Shown here in pieces: positions 43,968 through 52,617 of a DNA stretch of 54,384 bases. The position numbers were made by a program, and so were the translations under genes. Under the pieces are notes generated by a model. The model saw only the letters and a program-made list of their open reading frames with translations. It searched no databases and was not told where the DNA came from. Origin of the DNA: Saccharopolyspora_D taberi (GTDB lineage: Bacteria; Actinomycetota; Actinomycetes; Mycobacteriales; Pseudonocardiaceae); assembly GCF_039534165.1 (NCBI RefSeq), contig NZ_BAAAUX010000043.1:1-54384 (forward strand), written 5' to 3'. Numbering within the stretch: position 1 is the stretch's first letter; each line of letters opens with the position of its first letter.

Positions 43968-44591
43968 TCAGCGCAGCACCGGCAGCACCTGCGCGGTCCC
44001 GCGCCCGCTGGCGGCCTCGACGAACCCGACCGGATCGGCGAGGTCGGCGAGCAGGTGCACGGTCTCGGTGAGCGGCTCGCCACCCACCGGTCCGGGCGCC
44101 GGCAGGCCGAGCGCGTCGGCGATGTCGAGGTAGTGCACGACCCCCTCCATCAGCGCGATGCGCAGCCCCTCGTGCGCGGTCAGCACCGCCGCGCCCAGGT
44201 AGTCGATCCGGCGGTCGAGCGAGTTCTCCCGGATCGCCGCGACCAGCAGCGGGGCGGTCTCGGTGAACGGCCGGAGGACGTCGTCGGCGGACTGCGCCCG
44301 GGACTGCTCCACCGCCGTGTCGCGGATGGTGTCGGCCAGGGTGTGCGCGACGCCGCCGGGCCGCTGGAACTCCCTGAGCAGCTCCGCCGCCGTGGAGTGC
44401 GTCAGCGGCTTGTCCACGTCGGGGCCTTCGACGGCGGCGAGGCCACCGGTCAGGGCCGGGCCGTAGTGCGCGTAGACGTCCTTGACCGTCCACCCGTCCA
44501 GTCGCGTCGGGGTGTTCCAGCCCTCGTCGTCCAGGCTCGCGCCCAGTTCCGCCCAGGCGCGCCAGACCTGTTCCAAGGAGTCCACGACCAC
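43968..44591 (-). CDS. Maleylpyruvate isomerase/DinB-like mycothiol-dependent protein
   Basis: A 207-aa helical protein of the mycothiol maleylpyruvate isomerase (MDMPI)/DinB_2 type: TRLDGWTVKDVYAHYGPALTGG at the start and RIALMEGVVHYLDIADALGLP later, with the conserved histidine spacing. Members use mycothiol as thiol cofactor or are of unknown activity. GGGGAG lies six bases before GTG 44591 and directly touches ATG 44597, so I prefer the GTG. Not obviously linked to the adjacent toxin pair. Confidence 0.72.
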   Translation of the reverse strand: MVVDSLEQVWRAWAELGASLDDEGWNTPTRLDGWTVKDVYAHYGPALTGGLAAVEGPDVDKPLTHSTAAELLREFQRPGGVAHTLADTIRDTAVEQSRAQSADDVLRPFTETAPLLVAAIRENSLDRRIDYLGAAVLTAHEGLRIALMEGVVHYLDIADALGLPAPGPVGGEPLTETVHLLADLADPVGFVEAASGRGTAQVLPVLR

Positions 44592-44809
44592 GGCCATCTC
44601 CCCAGTTCGAATAACGGACGTTTTCCCAGTTAATCCAACCACGAACGGCAACCGGTCCGGCTCGGACGGTTCAGCTCGCGGCCGAATTCCCATTAGTACC
44701 ACCGATTTCGCGGCCCCGGCTGGCACAAGTTCGCCATTTCCTGATTTCCGGCCGGACGCGGACCTAGGTTCTGGGCTGCCGATACTCCGGCCTTTCGCGA
44801 GGAGGACAG

Positions 44810-45358
44810 ATGACCCCGCCCCGAATGATCCGTGCCGTTCTCGGCGCCCTCATGGCCTTCGCCGTGCTGCTCGGCCTCCCGCTGCAGGCGGGTGCCGCGC
44901 CGCAGGCCGCGGAGGTCGTGACCTACGACGCCAGCGGTGCCCAGGAGTTCGTCGACGTGGTGAACCAGGGCGCCGAGGTCTGGAACCAGCGCGTCAAGAA
45001 CGTCCAGTTCCAGCCCGCCAACGGCGGTCCTGCCGACCTGACCGTGCTGGCCGACGACGGCTGGCCGCGGGCGCAGGTCGACGGGCTGGGCCGCGGCACC
45101 GTCTGGATGGGTCGGCAGGCGGTCGACGAAGGCCACGACACGCTGCGCATCGCCGCCCACGAGCTGGGCCACATCCTCGGTCTGCCCGACCGCCGCACCG
45201 GGATCTGCGAGGAGCTGATGTCCGGTGCCAGCGCCGGAACCAGCTGCAAGAACCCCAACCCGAACGACGCCGAGATCGCGGAGGTCGAGCAGAACTTCGC
45301 GCAGGGCGTGGTGCCGGAACGCCGGACGTACCTCGACGCCGTGCCTGCTCTTCGTTGA
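44810..45358 (+). CDS. Secreted snapalysin-type metalloprotease (M7-like)
   Basis: A 182-aa protein with a signal peptide (LGALMAFAVLLGLPLQAGA-A) and the zinc motif H-E-L-G-H-I-L-G-L-P-D, the HExxHxxGxxD pattern of snapalysin. Two cysteines at the end (GICEELMSG, SCKNPN) likely form a disulfide. ATG 44810 follows GAGGAGGACAG. A single-domain small protease of this kind is exported and acts on extracellular proteins. Confidence 0.92.
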   Translation: MTPPRMIRAVLGALMAFAVLLGLPLQAGAAPQAAEVVTYDASGAQEFVDVVNQGAEVWNQRVKNVQFQPANGGPADLTVLADDGWPRAQVDGLGRGTVWMGRQAVDEGHDTLRIAAHELGHILGLPDRRTGICEELMSGASAGTSCKNPNPNDAEIAEVEQNFAQGVVPERRTYLDAVPALR

Positions 45359-45551
45359 GTTGCGTCCCCCGGTCTCGGACAGGCCGGGGCAGGTGCTCCG
45401 GGCACCACTGCGACGCGCCGGGATTCCACTCGTCCCGGCGCGTCGCGCTGTCCGGCTCCGGCGCACGGGTGACGGCGTTCCGCCCCGCCGAGCATCGGCG
45501 CTATGGTCTCTGATCAAGGTCGGGCCCTGGCGACGATCGAACGGAGCGGTG

Positions 45552-47897
45552 ATGAGCGGGCGTGGGTTCGAGTCGCTGTGCTACACCGACCGCGGACCGG
45601 GTGACCGGGAAGGCGCCGAGCTGCGAGCCTCGTCGGCCGGAGCGACCGGCGAGATGCGCGCCCTGGTCGAACGCGCCGCGGTGTACGAGGCCCCGGTCGG
45701 CTGGCAGTGGGACGCCAACCCCGCCGACCGGCCGCCGTCGCTGGCCCACGCGGTCGACGGCGTCTACGTCACCGCCCGCGGTGTGCACGTGGCCTCCGGC
45801 GAGTGGGAGGGCAGCCGCTTCACGCACGCGGTCGCGACCATCGATCCGCAGCGGTACGGGCCGATCCGCCCCGCGCAGCTGTGGGACGCGCCGTGGTGGT
45901 CGGACGAGCCGCCGGAGGGCGAGTGCGAGCAGGTGCCCGCCGAACCCGAACCCGGGCCGTGGGCGGTGGACCTGCTGCGGGAGTGGGTGCTCGGGCTGCC
46001 GGACGCCGAGCAGCGGTTGACGGCTCTGCTCTCCGCGCTGGACCGGGTGCACGACCGGGGCGGCAGGCGCGTGGTGTTCGTCGGTCCGGATCCCGGCGAG
46101 GTGGTGCGCTGGATCGCGGTGGCGACCCTGCTGATGCCGCAGGAACGGGCGCTGCGCATCGGTTTCCGCGTCTACGCGACCGATCCGCAGCACAGCGACC
46201 ACCAGGTGCTCGCCCTGCACCCGGACTGGGCCGACCGGTTCGCCGAGGCCGGTCGGGGTGACGACTTCGCGGTGTTCAACCTCGTCACCGGCAGCTGGTC
46301 GGCGGTGGAACCGACCGAGTCGGCGGTGCACTGGGTGCCGCGCTTCCTGCGGGCCGACCCCTACGACGTGGTGGACGCGGTCGAGCTGGCCCACCGGTTC
46401 GCGCGGGACCGGGGCAGCGACCGGGCGCGGGCGGCCGACCGGATCGTGGCGGGCGCGCTGGTGTTCGGCGAGCCGGTCGACTCGCACGCCGAGGAGCTCA
46501 CCGACTGGCTGGCCGACGCGCCGTCGTCTACCTCGGCCGACACCGTGGAGCGGGTGGCCAGGGCCGTGGTGCAGGCGGGTCCGGACGTCGCGGTGCTGCG
46601 CAAGCTCGCCATCACTGTCCACGATGGACACCACGAGCTGGCGGGCCGGGTGCGCTACGCGCTGCTGTGGGCGGAAGTGGACGAGATCGCGCGCGGGGTC
46701 GCGGTCGAACGCGACCCGCTGCCGGAGCGGCCCTGGACGCCGGAGGAGCGGGAGAAGGCCACCGACCTGGTCGAGGCGGCGGCAGCAGGCGCGGATCCGG
46801 AGCGGCTGGACGCGCTGCTGCGGCTGGCCGCCCGGCACGGCCTGGAGCCCCGGCCCGCCCGGTTCTCCGAGGCCGCCGCCGGATTCGCGGCCTGGTGGGC
46901 GGACAACCCGGGCGCGGTCGACCCCGGGCGCTGGTCCTGCGCGCCGCCGCTGATCGGGCTGCTCCGGGAGCGACTGGCGTCGCGGAGCGAGAACGAGGCC
47001 GCGATCCGGGAGCACTGGTGGCCGCTGTTCGTCTCGTCGATCAGCGATCCGTTCGCGCGGTTCGACGCCGCGGTGGCGGGGGCGGCGGTCGAGCACGGCG
47101 GCAGGAGCCGCGAGGACGCGATCGAGGCGATGCTCGTCCCGCTGGGCGAACCGGACCGGCCCGGCGTCGGCGACGCGGTGTGGGACGCGCTGTTCGCCCA
47201 CACCGGCCCCACGTTGGACGAGATGCTGCGGATCTTCTCCGGGATGCCGACCGCCACCGTCTCGGAAACCCTGGCGCAGAAGGCGTTATCCGTCCTGGGC
47301 AAGGCCCAGGTGTCGGCGCGGTACCTGGATCTGCTGCGGCTGCTGGTCGAGCACATCCGGGCGGAATCCCTGCTGGCGCTGTGGAAGGAGGACGGAACGC
47401 TGCGGCGCTGGCTGACCTCTCTCCAGCGCGGCAAGGAATCCGAGTCGCCACCCGAGCTCAAGGACGTGTCCAAACCGGTTCTGGCGGCCCGCGGGCCGGG
47501 CATCGCGGCGGCGCTGCTGGACGCGGGCACGGCGAAGGCGGTCGCCGCCGTCGTCAAGGGCGGCGAGGTGCTGCAACAGGTCCTGGTGCGGGAGCTGAAG
47601 GCGGTCTGGACCGACGACCCGTCCGCCGAACGCCGGGACGCGGCGGTGGCGCTGGCCTTCCTCACCGGCTGGTCCGACGACGTGTCGCAGACGATGCGCT
47701 CGGAGTTCGACAAGGCCCTGGAGGAGTGGGCAGGCGGCCACGGCCAGGTCGAGTACCGCAACGTCAGCAGGTTGCTGCGGGCGGTCGACGCCGACGGCGC
47801 GGCGGGCTGGCACGAGTGGCTGCGCGAGCTGGCCAAGAAGAAGCCGAAGAAGCACCCGCTGGCGCGCAGGCTGTTCGAACGCCTGCGGGATCGCTGA
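45552..47897 (+). CDS. GAP1-like (GTPase-associated protein 1) large protein
   Basis: A 781-aa protein. Its N-terminal 130 residues (GFESLCYTDRGPG, then EGAELRASSAGATGEMRALVERAAVY) fit the GAP1 N-terminal domain found in actinobacterial conflict systems, followed by an alpha/beta middle domain (GGRRVVFVGPDPGEVVRWIAVATLLMP) and a long helical region to the end. No GTPase or usual partner gene is adjacent. Family name is from memory of the published conflict-system domain set; activity is unknown. ATG 45552 chosen because homology starts at once; the preceding interval 45359-45551 holds no gene. Confidence 0.65.
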   Translation: MSGRGFESLCYTDRGPGDREGAELRASSAGATGEMRALVERAAVYEAPVGWQWDANPADRPPSLAHAVDGVYVTARGVHVASGEWEGSRFTHAVATIDPQRYGPIRPAQLWDAPWWSDEPPEGECEQVPAEPEPGPWAVDLLREWVLGLPDAEQRLTALLSALDRVHDRGGRRVVFVGPDPGEVVRWIAVATLLMPQERALRIGFRVYATDPQHSDHQVLALHPDWADRFAEAGRGDDFAVFNLVTGSWSAVEPTESAVHWVPRFLRADPYDVVDAVELAHRFARDRGSDRARAADRIVAGALVFGEPVDSHAEELTDWLADAPSSTSADTVERVARAVVQAGPDVAVLRKLAITVHDGHHELAGRVRYALLWAEVDEIARGVAVERDPLPERPWTPEEREKATDLVEAAAAGADPERLDALLRLAARHGLEPRPARFSEAAAGFAAWWADNPGAVDPGRWSCAPPLIGLLRERLASRSENEAAIREHWWPLFVSSISDPFARFDAAVAGAAVEHGGRSREDAIEAMLVPLGEPDRPGVGDAVWDALFAHTGPTLDEMLRIFSGMPTATVSETLAQKALSVLGKAQVSARYLDLLRLLVEHIRAESLLALWKEDGTLRRWLTSLQRGKESESPPELKDVSKPVLAARGPGIAAALLDAGTAKAVAAVVKGGEVLQQVLVRELKAVWTDDPSAERRDAAVALAFLTGWSDDVSQTMRSEFDKALEEWAGGHGQVEYRNVSRLLRAVDADGAAGWHEWLRELAKKKPKKHPLARRLFERLRDR

Positions 47898-47948
47898 AGT
47901 TCGGCTCGATTTCGCCCGCGTGTCAACGGGTCCGGCTAGGAACGGGCC

Positions 47949-49364
47949 ATGAAGCTGATGGCCCTGCTGGGCGTGCTGCTGACCCTGCCCGCGCCCGTGG
48001 ACGCGCCGCCGCGGACGGCGTCGCTGCTGTACTTCCAGGACGCCCACGACGTGGCCCCGGTGCTGCAGGACGACGGGTGGCGCGGCGGTGTGGCGCGGGT
48101 CCGGACCGTCCTCGACCGGCAGCGGGCCGAACACCCGCACTCCGCCGCGGTCTTCGGCGGCGACCTCGCGGGCGGGACCCTGTTCGGCGGCATCTACCGC
48201 GGATTCCCGATGGTGGAGGCGTTCAACCGGATGGACGTGCGGCTGGCTGGCTTCGGCCAGCACGACTTCGACTTCGGCGCCGAAAACACCAGGGACCTGG
48301 TCGCCGCGGCGGACTTCCCGTGGGTGTCGAGCAACATCGTCGACAACGCGGGCAGGCCCTTCCTGCCCCACGCGCAGACCCGCGTCCAGCACCTCGGCCA
48401 GGTCAGGATCGGCTACCTAGGACTGACCGGGGACATGGCCAACACGGTCACCGCCGGGACGCTGACCGATGTCGATCCGGTTCCCGCGGCGCAGGAAGCC
48501 GTGCGGCGGCTGCGGGAGCAGGACGTGGACGTCATCATCGCCGTCACCCAGATCAGCCGGGAAGCCAACCAGCGGTTGCTGGACAACGTCCCCGAGATCT
48601 CCGCGGCGCTGCGCGAGGAGGACGACTACGACACGCCCTCGGAGATCACCGTGCGGGAGGACGGGCGGCTCCTGCTCGCGCCCGAGGGGAACATGGGCAC
48701 CGTGCTGCGGCTCGACATCTCGGTCGACGGCGACGAGGTCCGGCTCGGCACCGAAGTGCTCGACGTGGACGAACGGATCGCGCCTGATCCGGAGCTCAAG
48801 CAGTTCGAGGACTTCTACGCCGCGGACCTGGAGCGCAGGCTGGGCGAACACCTCGGCACCACCACCGCGCATCTGGACCGCGAGAACACCCGCTACCTCG
48901 CCGCGGACGCCTTCCGCGCATGGGGGCGCTCCGATTTGGGCTGGATGAACCTCGGCGGAGCGCGGGCGGACATCCCCGGTCCGGACGTGACCCTGCGCGA
49001 CGCCTACTCGGTCCTGCCGTTCGGCAACCAGGTTTCGGTCATCGAGGTCACCGGGGCGGAGCTGGCGGCGGGCATCGAGCGGTCCGAGGGCGGCGATCAG
49101 GCCCGGCCGTCCGGATTCCGGTTCCGCTACACGCCCGCGGCGCCGGCCGGGGCCCGGATTTCCGAGCTGCGACTGGAAAACGGCGAGCCGGTGGACCCGC
49201 GGGCGACCTACACGCTGGCGATCACCACGTTCGCCGCGCAGCGCGCGTTCCCGGGCGCGCGGGTGCGGACCCCGGCCGGGATCGTCGACGCCGAGGCGCT
49301 GGCCGAGCTGATCAGGGCGCGCGGGTTGCTGTCGCCGGTCGAGCCGAGGGTGGTGATCGGCTAA
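47949..49364 (+). CDS. 5'-nucleotidase-fold protein with degenerate metal site
   Basis: A 471-aa protein with signal-like N-terminus (MALLGVLLTLPAPV), a calcineurin-like phosphoesterase domain and the C-terminal 5'-nucleotidase domain (NLGGARADI, YSVLPFGNQVSVIEVTG). Motif I D31/H33 and motif II G-G-D72 are present. Motif III is G-Q104-H-D instead of GNHE/D, the Thr-His of motif IV is T200-Q201, and the G-H-x-H of motif V is replaced by REEDDYD around 222-228. Several ligands of the second metal are therefore missing, and normal nucleotidase activity is doubtful. Its stop overlaps that of the convergent MerR gene. Confidence 0.82.
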   Translation: MKLMALLGVLLTLPAPVDAPPRTASLLYFQDAHDVAPVLQDDGWRGGVARVRTVLDRQRAEHPHSAAVFGGDLAGGTLFGGIYRGFPMVEAFNRMDVRLAGFGQHDFDFGAENTRDLVAAADFPWVSSNIVDNAGRPFLPHAQTRVQHLGQVRIGYLGLTGDMANTVTAGTLTDVDPVPAAQEAVRRLREQDVDVIIAVTQISREANQRLLDNVPEISAALREEDDYDTPSEITVREDGRLLLAPEGNMGTVLRLDISVDGDEVRLGTEVLDVDERIAPDPELKQFEDFYAADLERRLGEHLGTTTAHLDRENTRYLAADAFRAWGRSDLGWMNLGGARADIPGPDVTLRDAYSVLPFGNQVSVIEVTGAELAAGIERSEGGDQARPSGFRFRYTPAAPAGARISELRLENGEPVDPRATYTLAITTFAAQRAFPGARVRTPAGIVDAEALAELIRARGLLSPVEPRVVIG

Positions 49365-49738
49365 GCCTTCGGGCGCGGACACGGCACGCCCTGCCGCATG
49401 GCGTTCGCGGCGGCGTCGATGGCCGCGTCGAGCCGGTCGCGGGTGGCGATCAGCTCGTGGATCCGGCCGTCGATGCGGTCGCGCTCGGCGGTGAGGCGGT
49501 CCAGCAGCGCCGGGGTGATCTCGCCGGTTTCGATGCATGGCAACAACTCGGCGATCTTCCTGCTCGGTATTCCGGCGGCGTAGAGCTCCTGGATGAGCCG
49601 GACGCGGTCGGCGGCGCTGTCGGGGTAGTGCCGCTGGCCGCTGCGGCTGCGGCACGAGGTGAGCAGGTTCTGCTCCTCGTAGTAGCGCAGCGCGCGCACG
49701 CTGACCCCGGTGGCCGCGGCGAGTTCCCCGATGCGCAC
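49361..49738 (-). CDS. MerR-family transcriptional regulator
   Basis: A 125-aa regulator with the MerR helix-turn-helix start (VRIGELAAATGVSVRALRYYEEQNLL), then the usual dimer helix. A few cysteines lie in the effector region (ELLPCIETG, GVPCPRPKA). GTG 49738 is where the domain starts; the open frame upstream to 50002 has no homology. Divergent to a hydrolase gene with a palindrome between, so it likely controls that promoter and itself. Confidence 0.9.
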   Translation of the reverse strand: MRIGELAAATGVSVRALRYYEEQNLLTSCRSRSGQRHYPDSAADRVRLIQELYAAGIPSRKIAELLPCIETGEITPALLDRLTAERDRIDGRIHELIATRDRLDAAIDAAANAMRQGVPCPRPKA

Positions 49739-49781
49739 GAGCGCTCCTTGCGTCGGTGACGGCGGTCTCAGTTCTTTGCCC

Positions 49782-49797
49782 CTGACGTCAACGTCAG
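49782..49797. promoter_or_regulatory. MerR operator within a 19-bp promoter spacer
   Basis: CTGACGT and ACGTCAG are perfect arms around CA. The palindrome lies between TTGCCC and TTAGCG, separated by 19 bp, the stretched spacing typical of MerR-activated promoters, ahead of the hydrolase gene. Confidence 0.8.
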
Positions 49798-49838
49798 CTT
49801 TTAGCGTAGCCGCGAACCTGATTCGCGGAGGAGAACTC

Positions 49839-50642
49839 ATGACCACGCTGACCGTGCCCACTCCGGACGGCCTCGCCCTCGCGGCGACGACCCACGGCGA
49901 CCCGGCCGCGCCGGAAATCCTGTTCGTGCACGGCCTCGGCCAGAGCAGGCTGTCCTGGCAGCGGCAGGTGGACGCGCTGGCGGACCGGTTCCGGATCGTC
50001 ACCTTCGACCTGCGCGGGCACGGCGCCTCGTCCCGCCCGGACGCACCGGACGCCTACACCGACGGCGCCCGGTGGGCGGCCGACATCCAGGCGGTCATCG
50101 ACGCCGCGGAACTCCGCCGCCCCACCGCGGTCGGCTGGTCCTTCGGCGGCTTCGCGATCGGCCACTACCTCAAGCACCAAGGCCCGGACCGCCTCCGAGG
50201 CGTTGCCCTCACCGGAGCCGTCACCAGGATGTCGCCGGAGCTGCTCCAGCCCGAGGCGATCGAGCTCGGTCCCAAGGTCACCTCGCCCGACGTCGCCGAA
50301 CGCATCAGGGGAATCCGGGAAACGCTCGCCCTGACCTTCCCGACCCCGCTGGACGACTCGGACCACCTCCAGGCCCTGGCCTTCAACGCCATGCCGCCCA
50401 CGGCGCTGCTCAACGGCTACGGCCAGGTCACCAACGACGGCATCGACGAAGCTTTCGCCGCGCCGAGCCGGCTGTGGCTCACTTACGGGTCAAAGGACGG
50501 AATCGTCCGCCCCGCCATGGCCGAGCGCGTGCTCGGCCTCAATCCGAACGCGACGCTCACGGTCTACCCGACCGCCGGTCACGCCCCCTTCTGGGACGAG
50601 CCCACGCGCTTCAACCGCGAACTGACCGAGTTCGCCGGGTAA
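49839..50642 (+). CDS. Alpha/beta hydrolase
   Basis: A 267-aa alpha/beta-hydrolase: oxyanion region FVHGLGQSRLSW, DLRGHGASSRP, the nucleophile elbow GWSFGG, and the histidine in TAGHAPFWDEP. An aspartate in YGSKDGIVRP completes the triad. ATG 49839 follows GGAGGAG. Regulation by the divergent MerR protein suggests a response to a small molecule; the substrate cannot be told. Confidence 0.9.
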   Translation: MTTLTVPTPDGLALAATTHGDPAAPEILFVHGLGQSRLSWQRQVDALADRFRIVTFDLRGHGASSRPDAPDAYTDGARWAADIQAVIDAAELRRPTAVGWSFGGFAIGHYLKHQGPDRLRGVALTGAVTRMSPELLQPEAIELGPKVTSPDVAERIRGIRETLALTFPTPLDDSDHLQALAFNAMPPTALLNGYGQVTNDGIDEAFAAPSRLWLTYGSKDGIVRPAMAERVLGLNPNATLTVYPTAGHAPFWDEPTRFNRELTEFAG

Positions 50643-50728
50643 ATGCCGGATCCGCCGCACGACGCCGATTTTATCCCGGGGCGGATATTCTCCCGGGCGG
50701 TCGTGTTCCGAGGCGAAACGGTGGCGCC

Positions 50729-51067
50729 ATGGATAAGCGGGAAAAAGCAAACCGGCGATGGGGTGCCCGCTCCGCGTTCGTGGTGATTGGTCTGGTGATC
50801 GCCGGAGCGGGCGGCGTGCTGGGCGCGTACCTCGCATCGCCGTTCCCGGTTCGGCCTGCGGAGGAACGACCGGTGGCGCCTGGTCCGCCGGAGGTCGTTC
50901 CTCCGCCGTCCAGCACGCCACCGCCGCTCGAAACACCGCTGCCGCCGACCGGGCCGCCGATCCCTTCGCCGAGCGTTCCGGGAACGATCGCTCCCACCCC
51001 TGGACAACCGACGCCCCAGCCCCAGGAGGAGGAGCTGCCCGTTCTTCCCGGAGTTCCGGGAAGTTAG
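50729..51067 (+). CDS. Single-pass membrane protein with Pro-rich tail
   Basis: A 112-aa protein: basic N-terminus (MDKREKANRRWGARS), one membrane helix (AFVVIGLVIAGAGGVLGAYLA) and an extracytoplasmic tail of about 75 residues dominated by proline, ending in PVLPGVPGS. No domain recognised. Its stop overlaps the convergent inhibitor-like gene by four bases. Confidence 0.65.
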   Translation: MDKREKANRRWGARSAFVVIGLVIAGAGGVLGAYLASPFPVRPAEERPVAPGPPEVVPPPSSTPPPLETPLPPTGPPIPSPSVPGTIAPTPGQPTPQPQEEELPVLPGVPGS

Positions 51068-51480
51068 CGGCTCCGCGGATCTTCAGCAGCGCACGAAACG
51101 CACGCCGAGAGGTAACTGACCGCGTAGAAGCCGAAATCGCGGGATTCCCCGCCCCTGGCCGCGATCACCGACTCGCCCGTGCATCCGGCTCCGGCGAAGA
51201 AGTATCCCTCTTCCAGCGGTGCGTAGTTCTGCATGGAACGGGCGGACCTCATGACGTTCTCGGGCATCCCGTAGCAGACGCCCGACTCCGCGTCCCCCAC
51301 GGAGAAGGCCGCCCCGGTGAAGTTCGCTTCGGAGAAGAAGCAGAACGCGCCGGAGCCCGGCCCGCAGGGCGCGGGCGCCGCTTCCCGCGATGCCACCGGT
51401 TCCGCTGCGGCGGAACCCGGAACGACGAAGAGCGCGCTGACGGCCACCGCCCCAAGCAGGGCGGTCAAGATCCTTGACAT
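51064..51480 (-). CDS. Secreted peptidase-inhibitor-like protein (I36 family type)
   Basis: A 138-aa protein with a signal peptide (ILTALLGAVAVSALFVVPGSAAA) and a domain of the I36/beta-gamma-crystallin type: FCFFSEANFTGAAFSVGD, then MQNYAPLEEGYFFAGAGCTGESV, with four or more cysteines. In Streptomyces, SMI of this type inhibits metalloproteases. A target could be a protease like the snapalysin 6 kb away; that is a guess. ATG 51480 follows GGGGG. Confidence 0.75.
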   Translation of the reverse strand: MSRILTALLGAVAVSALFVVPGSAAAEPVASREAAPAPCGPGSGAFCFFSEANFTGAAFSVGDAESGVCYGMPENVMRSARSMQNYAPLEEGYFFAGAGCTGESVIAARGGESRDFGFYAVSYLSACVSCAAEDPRSR

Positions 51481-51909
51481 CAATTCCCCCAGATTGTCGA
51501 AATTGCCCTCGCAGGCGTCCCGCATGCTGCCAGAACCCGATCGGCGATCCACCGATATTCGGCGAGATCATCTGAACGGCCGTGCGGACGAGCTGCCGCT
51601 TGGCGGCCCGCCGCCGCGCGGATGGACCCATCTGCCGGATGGTGGTCAGCGCGTGGAGTGTCCGGTGGGCAGGTTCCAGCGGATGCGGCCGCCGGGTTAC
51701 CAGAGCGCCCACAGGCGTTGACGGTTCCCACCACCAACGCCCCGGCGGCGATCACGAAGTGCGGCGCCGTACGCAGTCCTGCGTACGCGCGAATCAGCGC
51801 TGGCGACGACGCGCGGGCGGCCCTGGCCGATCGATCATTGCTCCGCGTTCCACGCCCGGACTCCATCGGGCTCCACGCCAAGCCGTTCGCCAACGTTCCA
51901 GGAGATGTC
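51481..51909. other. Intergenic region without a credible gene
   Basis: No frame here shows a recognisable protein or strong start site. It contains a perfect palindrome at 51768-51787 and the ribosome site AGGAG at 51900 for the next gene. Local G+C and frames give only low-complexity translations. Confidence 0.5.
51768..51787. promoter_or_regulatory. CGTACGCA / TGCGTACG palindrome
   Basis: 8-bp perfect arms around GTCC, 123 bp before the membrane-protein operon start. It may be an operator for an unlinked TetR-type regulator, or an attenuator hairpin. Confidence 0.45.
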
Positions 51910-52617
51910 ATGCCCACGTCGGCACCCGAGTCCCGCGCGGACTCCCTCCGGCGCCCGCGCGGCGCCGTCGCGCTGCTCGCCGCTTCGCTTTCCTACACCG
52001 TGCTCACCGCTGCCTACGTCGTGGCCAACCGCGCCACCCCGCAGCCCGGCACACCCGGCCAGGACATCCTGCTGAACTACGTGCGCCACCACGGCACGGA
52101 GATCAACTTGGGGGCTTTCCTGCTGGTCGTAGCCGCCGTGCTCCTGGTACCCGTCACCACCACCCTGACCGGGCTGGTGCGGCGCGGGAAGCCCGCGGAC
52201 GGGTCTGCCGCCGCGGCGACAGCCCTCGCAGGCGGACTGCTGGCCAGCGGCGCGCTGACCGCCAGCGCCGCGCTCAGCTGGACCCTCGGCCGGCTTCCGG
52301 AGGAGTCCCCCGCGGCCCTGGCCCGCGCCCTGGCAGACCTGTCCTTCCTCGCCGGTGGTCTCGGGTACGCCGTGTCCTTCGCCCTCCTGGCGGCGGGCAC
52401 CTGCCTGGCAGCCCGCGAGAGCGGACTGCTGCCGCGGGCATGTGCCGCGACCGGGCTGGTCATCGCCGCTGCCGGGCTGGCCGCCACCCTCTTGCTGCTG
52501 GTCTTCGGGTTCAGCTACCTGCTGCCTGTCGTCCGCTTCGGTGGCACCGCATGGCTGGTGTGGGCCGCGGTCGCACTGGCCCGCCCACGGCCGACCGCGT
52601 CCGAGGTGAACGCGTGA
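51910..52617 (+). CDS. Multi-pass membrane protein, function unknown
   Basis: A 235-aa protein with about six membrane helices (AVALLAASLSYTVLTAAYVVA, LGAFLLVVAAVLLVPV, LAGGLLASGALTASAALSW, FLAGGLGYAVSFALLAAG, AATGLVIAAAGLAATLLLL, WLVWAAVALA). ATG 51910 has AGGAG five bases before. No family recognised. Its end overlaps the next gene (GTGA), so the two proteins are coupled and may form one complex. Confidence 0.72.
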   Translation: MPTSAPESRADSLRRPRGAVALLAASLSYTVLTAAYVVANRATPQPGTPGQDILLNYVRHHGTEINLGAFLLVVAAVLLVPVTTTLTGLVRRGKPADGSAAAATALAGGLLASGALTASAALSWTLGRLPEESPAALARALADLSFLAGGLGYAVSFALLAAGTCLAARESGLLPRACAATGLVIAAAGLAATLLLLVFGFSYLLPVVRFGGTAWLVWAAVALARPRPTASEVNA

